A stretch of 64,000 nucleotides of DNA from Coprinus comatus. Taxonomy: Eukaryota; Basidiomycota; Agaricomycetes; Agaricales; Agaricaceae. Below, piece by piece: positions 44,074 through 56,499 of the stretch. The first letter of the stretch is position 1, and each line of letters begins with the position of its first letter. Position numbers and translations under genes: made by a program. Under the pieces are notes generated by a model. That model searched no databases. It was not told where the DNA came from and saw only the letters and a program-made list of their open reading frames with translations. The DNA lies in assembly GCA_034638255.1 (NCBI GenBank), contig JAWPGT010000022.1, positions 310,001-374,000 on the forward strand. The letters are read 5' to 3'.

Positions 44074-47000
44074 CCCACCAAGAATTCCAACTCCCATCAA
44101 TCCAACAACTCCACACACTCAGACATTACCCCTGGCTCCACCAAATCCCCCCATACCTACTAGAAACCCCTTGTCAAGCTCAAATCCAAAGATGCCTATC
44201 TCAACCACTATCCCAGTACTCAAACTCCCAGTACCCCCACCATTTGCTGGAGACACAGCATCCTACAGTCATTGGAAACAACACATTGGAATCTACTATG
44301 CAGCAGACCAAGCCTGATTCCATGACAGTGAAACAAAAATCTTATACACTCTTTCCCTTATGGTTAGACTGGCAGCCACATGAGCACACTCATTCACAGA
44401 AAACAAATATGATGACACTGCCAAAACCTACAACTTCAGAACCTTCAAAGCATTCATCACAGCTCTGGACACCAGCTTCTGCTCATTTACCCATGTCTCA
44501 GATGCCATGGCCAGGATTACCAAATTTAAACAAGGAATGGGCAATATACATAAATACATCACCAAATTCGAAGCCCTCACACTTGAGGCACAAATCACAC
44601 AAGACACACTCAAAATCCATCTCTTCAAAATGGGTCCCAAACCCACAATTGGAATGTATGCCATCAGAGCTATGCCAGCTGATACTTATGAAGCATGGAA
44701 AGGCACTGCCTGTGCAGCCAGCCACATACTTCAGTCTGAACAAGACTATTGTCAGACACACTATCCCCAAAGGAACTCTCAAATATGTCAAAACCCTCAC
44801 TATCACCAAACTCAAAACTTTCATCAACCACAATCTATCCTGTGTTATGTTTAACCACCCTTGGTTGCAAAAGACCTGTATGCCATGAATGTTAACTACA
44901 TCAAAGAGGCAATCAATAACCTTTGCCTCAACAGTGAAGAGGAACTCTGTAACATATATAGTGAACAGGAGGACTTTGAAGAAGAAACCCCTCAGCCACC
45001 TCAAATTGATCCTGGAGAAATCCTTAATCAATTCATCAACAGAGTCTTCACAAGCAAACAGAAAGAACTATTCAGAGATTGACTTTGTTTCCTCTGCAAG
45101 AAACCAGGCCATTTTGCCAACCAATGCCCAGCTCAATGAACTGGCCTATCACCTAATCACCTGAGGTCAATCCCTTGCCAGGCATACAACCAGAGGAAGG
45201 CCCTGTCCAAAAATCAAAACCCCCATCTATGACACCAGATCAACAACCTCATCAAAAATGCCCCAGAAGAAGTTGCAGATGTTTATGACTATTTCTCCCA
45301 AGACAACATGAACAATGATTTCAACAGTGAAATCAAGGATTTTGCTTAAAGAGATTAGCCACCATGTCTAACTCTCTTCCATCTGTGTCTACTGCCCCAT
45401 CTACCTCATCATATTCTATTCCTCTTCCACTCAATGCTGTACAACTTGGAGGAAATGGATCCAACTCTATCTATGCCCCCACTAAAACTTCCAGTGCAGT
45501 AGCCAACTCAGAAACTGTGGATATCCTTGCCCTCATTGACTCAGGAGCAGGAGGAAATTTCATTGACCCAGCTTTGGTAAAACAACACCAATGGCCTGTC
45601 AAGAAACTCTTAAAACCCATTACTGCTTACAATGCAGATGGTACCAAAAATGGTGTTTGTTCATTCTATTCCCCATTGAACTGTATAGTTAATGGTCAAC
45701 AAACAACTATCAAAGCAAAAGTAATTGGTCTAGGAAAACCCAGAATCATACTAGGATTCCCCTGGTTGCAGGAAGATAATCCAGACATCAATTGGTCTGA
45801 CAGATTACTTAAATGGAGAGAAGAAGAATCAAGCAATGATGTGTACCTTGATTTAATTCAAACCATTACAGATAATGACACACAACTGAACAAAATCTAC
45901 CTTGACAAGGAAAACTCAGTTGAAATCAATGTTAAGACCATTCTCTAACACCATCACTCAACAATTTGGTGACAAGAAACAAGATGACCCCACAAAAGTT
46001 GTTCCCAATGAGTTCAAAGAATTCTACAAACTCTTTGGTCAGAATGCTTTCCTCAAACCTGACCATGGGATCACAAAATTGAACTCAAAGATTCATTTGA
46101 AGCTTGTTCAATTAAACCATATAGGTTATCACCTCTAGAAGAAAAGGAACTCAATACCTTTCTCAAAGAAAATCTCAAAAAAGGTTACATTCAACCCTCA
46201 AAATCACCTATGGCCTCCCCTTTCTTCTTTGTAGGAAAGAAAGATGGAAAACTATGTCCCTGCCAAGACTACAGATATCTGAACTAGTACACAATCAAAA
46301 ATGCATATCCCATTCCCCTCATCTCTTCAAAACTTGACAAATTAAGAAATTCAAAATGGTTCACAAAACCTGATGTTTGTCTAAGATATAACAATATCTG
46401 CATAAAGGATGGAGATCAATGGAAAGGAGCCTTTAAAACAACTAAAGGACTTTTCAAACCTACAGTTGTGTTCTTTGGAATGTGCAACTTGCCAGCTACC
46501 TTCCAAGCAATGATGGACTTATTGTTTAGAAAGCTGATAGACAATGGAGAAGTCATTGTCTATATGGATGATATTCTCATTTATGCTAAAACAAAGCAGG
46601 AACTTCAATGTATTACTAAAGAAGTACTACAAATCCTCCTAAAGAACAATCTATTTCTCAAGATAGAGAAATGTGAATTCAAAAAACAACACCTTGAGTA
46701 TCTCAGTGTAATTATCACTCCCAACAATATTGCCATGGACCCCACCAAATTACAAGGTATCCAACAATAGCCTGTACCAAAAACTGTATGAGACATTCAC
46801 AAGTTCATTGGATTTTGCAACTTTTACCACAAATTCATTTGAAACTACTCTGACCTTGCACATCCACTTAACACTCTTATGTCTAATACTAAAGTATTTG
46901 ATTGGACATCTGAATGCCAGTCTTCATTTGAAGATCTGAAAGTGCAATTTCTCACACAACCAATCCTCACAGTTGCAGATCAAACTAAACCATTTGAAAT

Positions 47001-47276
47001 AGAATGTGATGCATCTCTATATGCAACAGGAGCCATCCTACTACAACAAGACACCAATGGAGTCAAACATCCAGTAGCTTATCACAGCCAAAGTTTTAAT
47101 CCTACCAAATGCAATTATTATTGCTTGGAACAAGAATTTCTAGCAATAATTCACACACTCACCAAGTGGAGACACTACTTCAAAGGATCACCACACAAAA
47201 CTATAGTATGGTCTGATCATGAAAACCTCAAATGTTGGAAGAATCCTCAAGATCTCAAAACAAGCACACTGGACAG
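44074..47276 (+). pseudogene. Gypsy D relic: Gag, protease, RT, RNase H
   Basis: Plus-strand frames encode Gag (PFAGDTASYSHWKQHIGIYY; DAMARITKFKQGMGNIHKYI), a CCHC knuckle near 45090-45130 (CFLCKKPGHFANQC), protease (LALIDSGAGGNFIDPALVKQ), reverse transcriptase ([28 protein letters not shown] at about 46561) and RNase H (ECDASLYATGAIL, HENLKCW), where LTR C cuts it at 47277. Several stops and frame changes are present, but the catalytic YMDD remains. CpG is almost absent. It follows a truncated LTR H in the same orientation, so it may be the 5' part of the gypsy H family whose 3' part is at 15953-17815. Confidence 0.88.
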
Positions 47277-47551
47277 TGTAAGGGGACCTTCCTCACCAAC
47301 CCTTACACCGACATACCAACTACCAACCAATCCTCCAATGTTCTGACTTCCATTGGAACACCTCCTGACTTCATGCTTTCACAACTTGCCCCCTCATGTG
47401 ACTCATCCCTCATTGTCCCCATTGTCTATGTTACGACATCCCTCTGGACAATAGCTGGCATCTCTGTTTGTATAGTAGTATATATTGTGTATAGCCCATG
47501 TGAGTGAATCCCCAACTCTTTCTCTTTGGATTCCTCACTAGGTATGTTGTA
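47277..47551 (+). repeat. LTR C fragment
   Basis: The first 275 bp of LTR C (TGTAAGGGGACC...GGTATGTTGTA) abut the RNase H of gypsy D on the left and the protease region of gypsy B on the right. The last 90 bp are missing. No target duplication is visible, so it marks another recombination or deletion junction. Confidence 0.88.
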
Positions 47552-49733
47552 CTGTACATTCCACAACTACTTTTTCAGTGATTGTTCCACTGATGTTTTC
47601 TGTTCCATTGACATTTGTAACAGTGATTGGGGGTTCCACAGGGATTCATTGGAGGTTAAGAAAGCATGCAGTTTTCTCGGAAACAAAGTTTCCTTGAGCT
47701 CCGGAATCAATCAGGGCATTGAGGGTGGCGATCTGGTAGGAGTGGTGATTTTGAAGATAGATGGGTAGATAAATAGATTTTTCATTGTGAGACAGCATGA
47801 GCGGAATAATGGAGATGTTCACTGGAGGCAAATTGTCTGGTTTGGGAGAATAAATAGGGTCTGGTATGTCCATTGTCTTTGAAGTAGAGGAGTGAGTAGT
47901 ACTAATGTCTGATTCGTTGTCTGTAAAAGAGAGGTTGTCTGAGTCTTGAGAATCTTCATGAATCACCAAAAGGATAGTGGAGGCTGGATGGGTTCGACTT
48001 GTTGCCTTAAGCAAAACCCAGCCTAAAAATTCAAATCTTCTTCATCTTCAATCAGTGTTGATGCCACTTTCATGAAGCTATGGAATTTGTCAATTCCATT
48101 CTTCTTCTTCTTTTTGAAAGGTCGGTTTGATGAGGATGATTTCTTGTTGCAGGGTTTAGAGGAGGAGGATTGACATTTGGGGCATTCTCAGAAGAAATGT
48201 CCAGCATTTCCACAAGAGAAGTAGACACCTTGGCTATGACATTCCTTTTGTCATTCTGTGAGGACCATTCCAAGAATTAATTCAGCTTTGTTTTCTTCAT
48301 CAGATTCTTCTTTGTCAGAAGAGTCAAAATCTGGGATTCCAACTTCTTCATATTCATCATCATATCATCCAGCAGCATCAATCTCCATTGGTTCTCCTTG
48401 GGGTAGCTTGGAGATGTTGAAGTTATGTTTCTGATAGCTTTTTGGAGGATGGGGTTTGTGGTTGATCTGACAGATAGCTTGATCAAGTTGGGTGGCAATG
48501 GTAGTCCATTCATCAAATGTAGTTGGTTGAGGGTAGCAAAGAGCAATGGCTTCTCAGATTTTAGGAGGGAGGGTAGAACAGAATGAATCGACTTTGTAGG
48601 CATCATTGTCAATTCCAGCCAAGTCAAGAAGTTGTTTGACATTATTAACATGATCTTCCATATTTTGCCAAGGAAGCATGCAATAAGTCTTGAGCTTGTT
48701 GCAAGCATTGGTGGCTTCAGCATGGGGTTGGAAGGCTCGGTTGAGACTCATGATGAAATTGTGCCATGTTCCATATCTATATGTTCCAGCTTCTTTACCT
48801 CCATGAGAACTCAAGTATTGCCTTTGGAAATGACCACAACTCCCATGAGTTAATAATTGGAGAACAACTGGTATGGCTTGTTCTGTTTGAATAGCACCAT
48901 TTCGAAAGTATTTGGGTTTCGATTGTAGGGCAAGGATGATGCTATCTTTCCAATTCTCATAATGGATGGGTTTTCTGTCAAACTTTTCGATTGGGATATT
49001 GAACTTTCCATTGTAGTTTTCTTCGGTAGGTTGGTTGGTCATTCTGGAGGGAGGATGAGCTGGGTTTCTGGGTGTAGGTGATTGAGCGCAAGAGTGGGTT
49101 GGTGAATTTGAGTGGATAGAAGCATCATCAGGTGATGAGGGGTTGGGGTTGGCAGGAGGGTGAGTTTGGATAGGTGATGATGTAGGGAATAGGTCTAGAG
49201 CAATGATTTTGTCGCAGACTGCATTTCTAAGGTTTGCAAGTTTGTTGCTGTAGAATAGGGTTTGTGTGTGGTTGACTTTGATAGTAGTGGTAAGGTTGGG
49301 GTTTTCAACTGTTGGTTGGTAGAATCTATCAACTGCCAAGTATAGTTCATAGGTGTTGATTTGGATAAGGAGAGAGGTGGATTTATAGGGTAATAGGAAA
49401 TGGAAGATATAGTGGATGTCGGCAGCAATTTGAGAACTTCCTGCTTTGTTGAGTTCTTTGAATCGTTTCCAGGTATCAGTGATGCAAATTTGCTAATTGT
49501 TTGAGAGTTTAACTCCTGGTGGAAGGTACCTCCTGACTAAAGGAGTTCCAAAGGTTGTGCTGACCTCTGGGATTCATACGGCAGAGTCAAAGAGATCAAC
49601 TAGTTCTTGTTCCTTTGCATCTCTGGATACAGGAGGAGGAGCAGGTGGTTGTCTGGAAGATGAGGGAGTGGAAGAGGAAATTCGGTGGGAGGCAATTGTG
49701 GAAACTTGGAGTGCTGCTTGCTAAAGGCAGCCC
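47552..49733 (-). pseudogene. Gypsy B relic: Gag and protease
   Basis: Minus-strand Gag starts near 49430 (AVDRFYQPTVENPNLTTTIK, FDRKPIHYENWKDSIILALQ), with a zinc-knuckle relic near 48180 (SCGNAGHFF then a TGA then EC, first Cys lost) and a protease (NALIDSGAQGNF, 47655-47690). Frames are interrupted by stops. The 5' leader at 49690-49733 matches the leader of the plus-strand copy at 63354-63400. It ends in AGCCC, the reverse complement of GGGCT at 18615-18619. Its natural LTR is therefore the one at 17826-18596. Confidence 0.85.
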
Positions 49734-50098
49734 TGTAAGGGGACCTTCCTCACCGACCCTTACACCGACACACCGACTACTGACTGATCCTCCGATGTTC
49801 CAACTTCCATCAGAACACCTCCCGACTTCACACTTTCACCACTTGCCCCCTCACATGACTTGTCCCCCATTGTTCCCATTGTCCATGTTATGACATCCCT
49901 CTGGACAATAGCTGGCATCTCTGTTTGCATAGTAGTATATATTGTGTGTAGCCTGTGTGAGTGAATCCCCAACTCTTTCTCTTTGGATTCCTCACTAGGT
50001 ATGTTGTATCTGCTCTGTAATATGTTTCCGATCAAATATAACTTTGGATTCCTTGCTAGTTGTCGGGCTGCTTGTTGCCAACGTGAGTCGCCCTTACA
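49734..50098 (+). repeat. LTR C, 5' LTR of gypsy C copy 2
   Basis: 365 bp. A TATA-like tatatatt lies near 49936-49943, and AACTCTTTCT at 49971-49980 is the predicted mRNA 5' end. Confidence 0.95.
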
Positions 50099-50100
50099 GA

Positions 50101-50110
50101 AGAAAGAGTT
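50101..50110 (+). promoter_or_regulatory. Gypsy C primer site, predicted self-priming
   Basis: AGAAAGAGTT, two bases after the 5' LTR, is the exact reverse complement of AACTCTTTCT at 49971-49980 in the LTR. That LTR sequence lies 35 nt after the start of a TATA-like box. Spacing and length equal those of gypsy A. Confidence 0.62.
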
Positions 50111-50205
50111 CTTCAAGAGGCTAGCATCGCTGGACAGAAGAGCCCTGTTTGCCACAACAGAAGACTTCCCACCGATGCATCCCTCTATCCCTTACTCGCC
50201 AAACC

Positions 50206-51240
50206 ATGACTGATCCAGCACCACCCCAGCCAACTTGGAATGAAATCATTGAAGGCACATTCCACGAGCTTCGGGCATCACTTGATGCTCTACGGCAGTG
50301 AGTAGAAGCTACCAAATCCACTTCTGCCACCACTGCCAATGTACTTGCCACCATCACTGCCCAACTCTCCACACTCGTTTCGGCCTCTCAGACTACCCCT
50401 TCACCTGCTACCCCTGCGATGCCAGCTCCTCCATCTCCCCCCAAACATCCATGGACATTCTGAGGATGAGTCGCTATGCCACCCAATTATGATGGTGACC
50501 ACAAGACAGGCCAGGCCTTCCTCAATGCCTGTAACCTGTACATCCGACTCTCAGGTGAATTCCAGTTGGACAAGGAAAAGATGCTCTGGGCCATGTCCTA
50601 CATGAGGAGCGGTCGGGCTGCTACATGGACGGAAGAGATATTTAGGTTGGAATCACAGGTCGGAAACTTGCCTTTTGAGGATTGGGAGGACTTCAAAACC
50701 CAGTTCAAGGCTCGCTTCTTGCCAATTGATGCCAAGTTGGAAGCGGTTATCACATTGGAAGGGGATACTTACTTCCAGAAAGATCGGACTTTGGAGGATT
50801 ACCTGGACACCTTCAAAGCACTCATTTCAGCATCCGGGTACACCAACTAGAAGGTCACTGTCATCAAGTTTTGTTGAGGTCTTTGCACCAACTTGGCTGA
50901 CTCCATTGCCACTATGACCCTGGGCCGACCCTCCGACTCTGATCCCAATGGCTGGTATCATGCAGCCACCTGCTTCGAAGCTTCCCGACTTGCCAATGTT
51001 GCATTCAAGGCAAATCATTGCCCTGTGCCACTGCCAGCTCCCAAACCTGTTTTTCACTCCTTCCCAAAACCCCCACCTCATCCAACTCCCCTGATTCCCC
51101 TACCGACATTCGCCCATGTAATGCCAACACCCAGGAACCCGACTCTGATGGACATCGATGCGTCCAAACTACATAACCTGACCCCCTCCACCTGCTACCA
51201 ATGTAAGCAGCCTGGACACATCAAAGCAGATTGCCCCTGA
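50206..51240 (+). pseudogene. Gypsy C copy 2 Gag
   Basis: From ATG 50206 (MTDPAPPQPTWNEIIEGTFH) the frame reads a coiled N-terminal segment, stops at 50299-50301 and around 50461-50470 (expected Arg codons), a capsid region (MPPNYDGDHKTGQAFLNA; EDWEDFKTQFKARFLPID) and a CCHC knuckle CYQCKQPGHIKADC at about 51193-51234, with further stops at about 50848 and 50874. It ends at TGA 51238-51240, again a likely former CGA. Confidence 0.9.
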
Positions 51241-54200
51241 CACTTTGATATCTGGCTCATGACCTTGGAAGAGAAGGATGAATTGCTGATGAACCTGTTG
51301 GTAGAGAAAGATGTTGCCAACGTTGGAAGGAAGTTGGAAGGGTCAGTGGAAACAGATACGCAGGATTTTTGGTAACTCAATCAGTGGAGGCCACGCCCTG
51401 ATTGTCTGGTGTTAATAGGTTTGCTGTATTACCCATAGAAGAAATAAATGAAACTACTATTTCCCCACCTACACCCAAACCTATAGCCATGTCCAAACCC
51501 CGCCGACCTCACTGGGAATGTCGCTACCTCCCAACCCAGTATGTCATTTCATCCACCACCCCTGCCAATGCCTTGAAACTGCCGATCGACCTTGAAACCA
51601 CCAACACCAGAGTCCGATTTTCATCAGAAGCACTTGTGGACTCTGGTGCCACTGGTATCTTCATTGATCGGGACTTCGCTCATCAACATAAGCTCACCAC
51701 CTGCCACCTATCACACCCAATCCCTGTCTTCAATATTGACGGCACCCCAAACGAAGCTGGAGAAATTGCTGAAGTTGTTGATATGGTTCTCCAATACAAG
51801 AACCATTCTGAACGTGCAATCTTCGCTGTCACCAGCCTCAGAAAGGAGTCCGTTATACTTGGCTATACTTGGCTTCGTGCACACAACCCTGAAGTCGATT
51901 GGGTAACAAAGGAAGTCAAAATGTCAAGGTGCCTGAGGACTTGCAAAGGTTGCTGACAGGAATACAAGGAGGAGAAGAAGTTCCAGGAGAAGGTGCTAAG
52001 GGTCTGCACTTCAGGGCCTTTTCTAGTGCTTGTGGAAGAGGTGAATGAAGAAGAGGATGAAGAGTCGGAAGAAGGAGTTAGTTGGTCAGAATTGGAGGAA
52101 GGAGATTGTATTTTTGCCACCATCCCTCGCTCATCAGTTCTCTCGGTTTCGGAACAGATTTCAGCCACTGGTACTCTATCGCAATAACTTGCCAAAGCAC
52201 ATTGGAAGAACACCATGGCTGCCAACCTTGGTTTCAAGGCTCATATTCCCAACTACCTACACAACTTCAAAACCATTTTCTCTGAGGCTGTCTTCCAAGA
52301 GCTCCCTGAAAATCAGCCTTGGGATCATGCTATTGAACTCATCCCAGGTGAAACTGCCAAAACTACCAAGGTCTACCCAATTTCACCAAAGGAACAAGCC
52401 ACACTTGACGAGTTCCTCCAAGAGAACCTCACTTCGGGAAGGATTCACCCTTCAAAGTCGCCAATGGCAGCCCCTGTTTTTTTTATTAAAAAGAAGGACG
52501 GTTCGCTTCGGTTGGTACAAGACTATTGGAACCTCAATGCTATCACAGTGAAGAACAAGTACCCCATCCCACTCATCTCTGAAATCGTGTCAAAACTGCA
52601 GGGCACAAAATACTTCACCAAACTTGACATCCAATGGGGCTTCAACAACATCTGTATCAAGCCTGGCGATGAGTGGAAGGCAGCTTTCCGAATGAATTGG
52701 GGGCTCTTTGAGCCTCTGGTGATGTTTTTCGGCATGACTAACAGCCCAGCGACCTTCCAGACAGTGATGAACAACATCTTCCATGACCTTATCATGGAAG
52801 GAATTGTCATCATCTACCTCAACGACATCCTGATCTTTTCGAAGACCCTGGAGGAACATCAGAAGGTGATCTGACACATGATGGAGGTACTCAAGGAACA
52901 CAAGCTGTACCTCCGACCTGAAAAATGTGAGTTTGAGAAGCAGAAGATAGAATACTTGGGGTTGATCATTTCGGAGAACTGTGTAGAGATGGATCCAGTG
53001 AAGGTTGCAGGAGTTCATGACTGGCTGATTCCAAAAAACAAGATGGAAGTTCAGTCTTTCCTTGGGTTTGCCAATTTCTACTGACATTTTATTTGGGATT
53101 TTTCACACATCAGTCGGCTGCTCTTTGATCTGACCAAGTCCAGTATACCTTGGAACTGGGGTACTGAACAGCAGGAGGCCTTCAACGCTCTGAAGACAGC
53201 CATTACATTGGCACCAATCTTGTCTTCTCCTGATGACACCACACCTTATCGAGTGGAGGCCAACAGCTCCGACTTTGCAACTGGAGCTGTCTTGTCATAG
53301 CTTTCATTGGAAGACAACAAGTGGCACCCCATTGCATTCTACTCAAAATCGCTGTCGCCAGTCGAACACAATTATGAGATCCATGACAAAGAGATGTTGG
53401 CTATCATCCGATCACTTGAAGAGTGGAGGCACTTCCTGGAGGGCAGTGAGCACAAGGTAGAAATCTGGACTGACCACAAGAACCTCAAGTACTTCATGAC
53501 TGCAAAGAAACTCAACTGCCAACAAGCCTGCTGGTCCCTCTACCTCTCCCAGTTCAACTTCTCACCTTATCATCAACCAGGCCAATCCATGGGCAAACCC
53601 AATGCACTCTCCTGATGGGCTGACCATGAAACTGGCAAGGACAATAATGACAACCTCACCCTCCTCCCTCCATCGCTATTTGCTGTTCGAGCCCTGGAAG
53701 GTGTTGTTTTAGTTGGAGAAGAGCAGGATGTGTTGCAAGAGATCAGACATGGTAATTGGGATGGTGAACAAGAGGAGGCAGTGGTGAAGGCAGCACAGGA
53801 GTTGAAGTTGTTAAAGTCAAAATCAGTTAAGAGTTCCGAGTGGTCAGAGGATAATGGGTTGCTACTTCATCAAGGTAAAATCTATGTTCCTAACATCCCT
53901 GACCTTAGATGTTGCATTGTGGCCCAACACCATGATTCCAAAGTTGGCAGACATGCAGGACGCTGGAAGACCCTTGAACTTATGGGTTGGAACTACTGGT
54001 GGCCTTCTATGTCTCGTTACATCAGTCAGTACGTCTCTACTTGTGACTTGTGCTTATGGACAAAGCCCCACCAACACCAACCAGTCAGTGAACTTCACCC
54101 ACTCCCCATCCCCAATGCCTGCTGGGACACTATCAGCATTGACTTTGTCATCGAACTCCCAGAGTCCAATGGTTATGACCCGGTACTCACAGTCGTCAAT

Positions 54201-55282
54201 TCGGTATTGAAACAAGTTCATTTCCTGCCGACCCACATGACTTGCACTGCCGAAGGTGTTGCCCGACTCTTCCTCCACAACATCTGGAAGCTCCACGGCC
54301 TACCTCAACGTGTTGTCTCCGACCAAGGCCTGCAGTTTGTGTCGGAATTCACCCGCAAGTTGTACCGACTCTTAGGCATCAAGGTCGCTGCAACTACAGC
54401 TTGGCACCCGCAAGCCGATGGTCAAACCGAACAAGTTAACCAAGAACTCGACCAGTACATCTGAGTCTTTGTTAACCAAAGACAGAACGATTGGTATGAC
54501 CTTCTCCCACTTGCCGAGTTCCAACACAACAATCATGTTCATGCTGCGACCCACCAATTGCCCTTTGTGTTAGACACTGGCCGCGACCCTCGCATGGGCT
54601 TCGAACCCCGACAACACCCCTCCTGACTTGAAACGGTCAATGAGTTCAAAACCCGGATGGAGTCGGCACTAGAAGAAGCAAAGTCGGCACTGGTGAAGGC
54701 AAAGGACGATATGGCAAAGTACTATGATCAACGTCAGACCCCTGCCCCCGAGCTCAAGATGGGTGACATGGTTTACCTTGACGCATCCGACATCGCAACG
54801 AGTCAGCCCTCAAAGAAGTTTGAGCACACACGGTTAGGTCCTTTCGCCATTGACCGCAAGGTCGGGCCTAGGGCATATCGGCTCAAGCTTCCCCGAAGGT
54901 TGTCTCACCTGCACCTGGTGTTCAATGTGGTTAAACTCACTCCAGCTCCCGAAGACCTGATCCCTGGTTGGAAGCCAACAAAAATACCAATGCCAATACT
55001 GGTGGACAATGAAGAGGAATGGGAAGTAGAAGAAATATTGGACAGTAAAGTGCAACAAGGTAAACTCAGATTTCTGATCAAGTGGCAAGACTTCAGCATG
55101 GAAGAGAACTCTTGGGAACTTGCAGCCAACATCCACGCCCCCGAAAAAATCACCAAGTTCTATCGCAAGAATCCCACTGCACCTCGACTTATCCGTTCCA
55201 CGGCCTTCAACTCCATTCCTTTCCGATCTCGCACTCAGTTCACAGGTACATTGGGACGCTGCACCCTAGAAGGGGGGGTAGA
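51241..55282 (+). pseudogene. Gypsy C copy 2 pol: protease to chromodomain
   Basis: One frame without indels from about 51402: protease (ALVDSGATGIFIDRDF), reverse transcriptase (KKKDGSLRL, FGMTNSPATF, YLND at 52815-52826), RNase H ([15 protein letters not shown]), integrase (HHCC; SIDFVIELPES; SDQGLQFVSEF; HPQADGQTEQVNQ), and a chromodomain (EWEVEEILDSKVQQGKLRFL). TGA stops occur at 52871-52873, 53082-53084, 53613-53615 and 54462-54464 where Arg is expected, and TAG at about 53298. The first catalytic Asp is Asn (52821-52823). A 4-bp CAGT deletion near 51385 relative to copy 1 puts gag and pol in different frames. A purine tract (55268-55282) precedes the LTR. Confidence 0.93.
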
Positions 55283-55647
55283 TGTAAGGGGACCTTCCTC
55301 ACCGACCCTTACACCGACACACCGACTACCGACCGACCCTCCGATGTTCCGACTTCCATTGGAACACCTCCTGACTTCACACTTTCACAACTTGCCCCCT
55401 CATGTGACTCATCCCCCATTGTTCCCATTGTCCATGTTACAACATTCCTCTGGACAATAGCTGGCGTCTCTGTTTGTATAGTAGTATATATTGTGTGTAG
55501 CCTGTGCGAGTGAATCCCCAACTCTTTCTCTTTGGATTCCTTGCTAGGTATGTTGTATCTGCTCTGTAATATGTTTCTGATCAAATATAACTTTGGATTC
55601 CTCGCTAGTTGTCGGGCCGTTTGTCGCCGACGTGAGTCGCCCTTACA
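55283..55647 (+). repeat. LTR C, 3' LTR of gypsy C copy 2
   Basis: 365 bp, clearly diverged from the 5' LTR of the same copy (many CG against TG or CA differences). The 5' LTR of this copy is instead almost identical to 30474-30822 of copy 1. Confidence 0.95.
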
Positions 55648-56009
55648 TCAACACTATGCAGTGTAAAGCTGCATTGTGGATCACTGGTGCTTTTCACACT
55701 TCCCCCACTGGTAGGACTAAAGCTCTTGCCAGCCTCATTCCTATTGGACTCCATCTCAAGAAGCTATCTAAATGTGTACTCTTCAGGCTAGCAACTCTCC
55801 ACCCCACCCATCCTCTCCGAGCCCTGCTTGATAGGCCATTCTCTGGTGCTGCACCTCCACATTGCTGATCCATTGCTAACATGACTGAAGCTCAGAAGCA
55901 CAAAGTCAAGTCTGCTCTCCTGGAAGCCAACAAGCAGCTCTCAGAACTCAGTGAGGTACTCAACCCTATGGTGGATGAAGCTCACCCTGGATCTCACTTA
56001 ATCTCTCCA
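55648..56009 (+). pseudogene. LINE ORF2 fragment
   Basis: The sequence starts inside codons NTMQ and matches 35951-36300 of the LINE (CKAALWITGAFHTSPTGRT; PFSGAAPPHC; MTEAQKHKVKSALLEANKQL), with a stop at about 55866. CpG sites of the intact LINE are mostly TG or CA here. It lies between gypsy C copy 2 and LTR E. Confidence 0.9.
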
Positions 56010-56016
56010 GTGACCT

Positions 56017-56311
56017 TGTCAGGATTGCTCCAGGCAGTCCCAATGTCAGGAGTTGATAGACTTGTAGCTTGTAATCGCTTTTCTGATCATGTGGTATTAC
56101 TGTGTGATGTCACAGCTTGCAGAAGCATCCTGTAGACACTTGGTGACTTTCTAGTTTCATACCATTGTTTGCAGGTGAGTAGTTATAGTATAACTTCATG
56201 TTCAAGTCTCATACCATTGTCTGCAGTATATCTCACTCATTTCTTAATCAATCACCTTCGTTCCTTTGTTAATCTATGTATTCTATCATGCTCTCCATTC
56301 CTATGCTTACA
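56017..56311 (-). repeat. LTR E copy, reverse, at an element junction
   Basis: 295 bp, TGTCAGG...GCTTACA, CpG-depleted. Flanks GACCT and TTTAT do not match. It joins the LINE fragment to the MULE region. Confidence 0.85.
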
Positions 56312-56499
56312 TTTATACACCTGTGCACAGTTCCAGTACTCTATTAATGGCAATGTTCATATTACCCTTGTGGATCCAAACTCTGTTGTTTGGATTTTGC
56401 ACTCACACTCCTTGGTTGTGACACTTGCGTCACATCAATGAGCAATGAAAATATTCTTCTACCTGGATTCTCTGTATCCCCTGTACCCTCTTCAATAAT

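Larger units (their letters stand above)
49734..55647 (+). mobile_element. Ty3/gypsy chromovirus C, copy 2
   Basis: A 5,914-bp element with two 365-bp LTRs (TGTAAGG...CCTTACA). Plus-strand order: Gag, protease, reverse transcriptase, RNase H, integrase, chromodomain, polypurine tract. Flanks AGCCC and TCAAC do not match, so one side has been exchanged. The region 49750-54296 is nearly identical to the inverted 26272-30822. The rest (54297-55647) differs from copy 1 by several percent, mainly at CpG. Confidence 0.95.

Noticed and set aside
49734..55647. Simple recent insertion of gypsy C copy 2
   Set aside because: Flanks do not form a target duplication and the two LTRs of this copy are clearly diverged.
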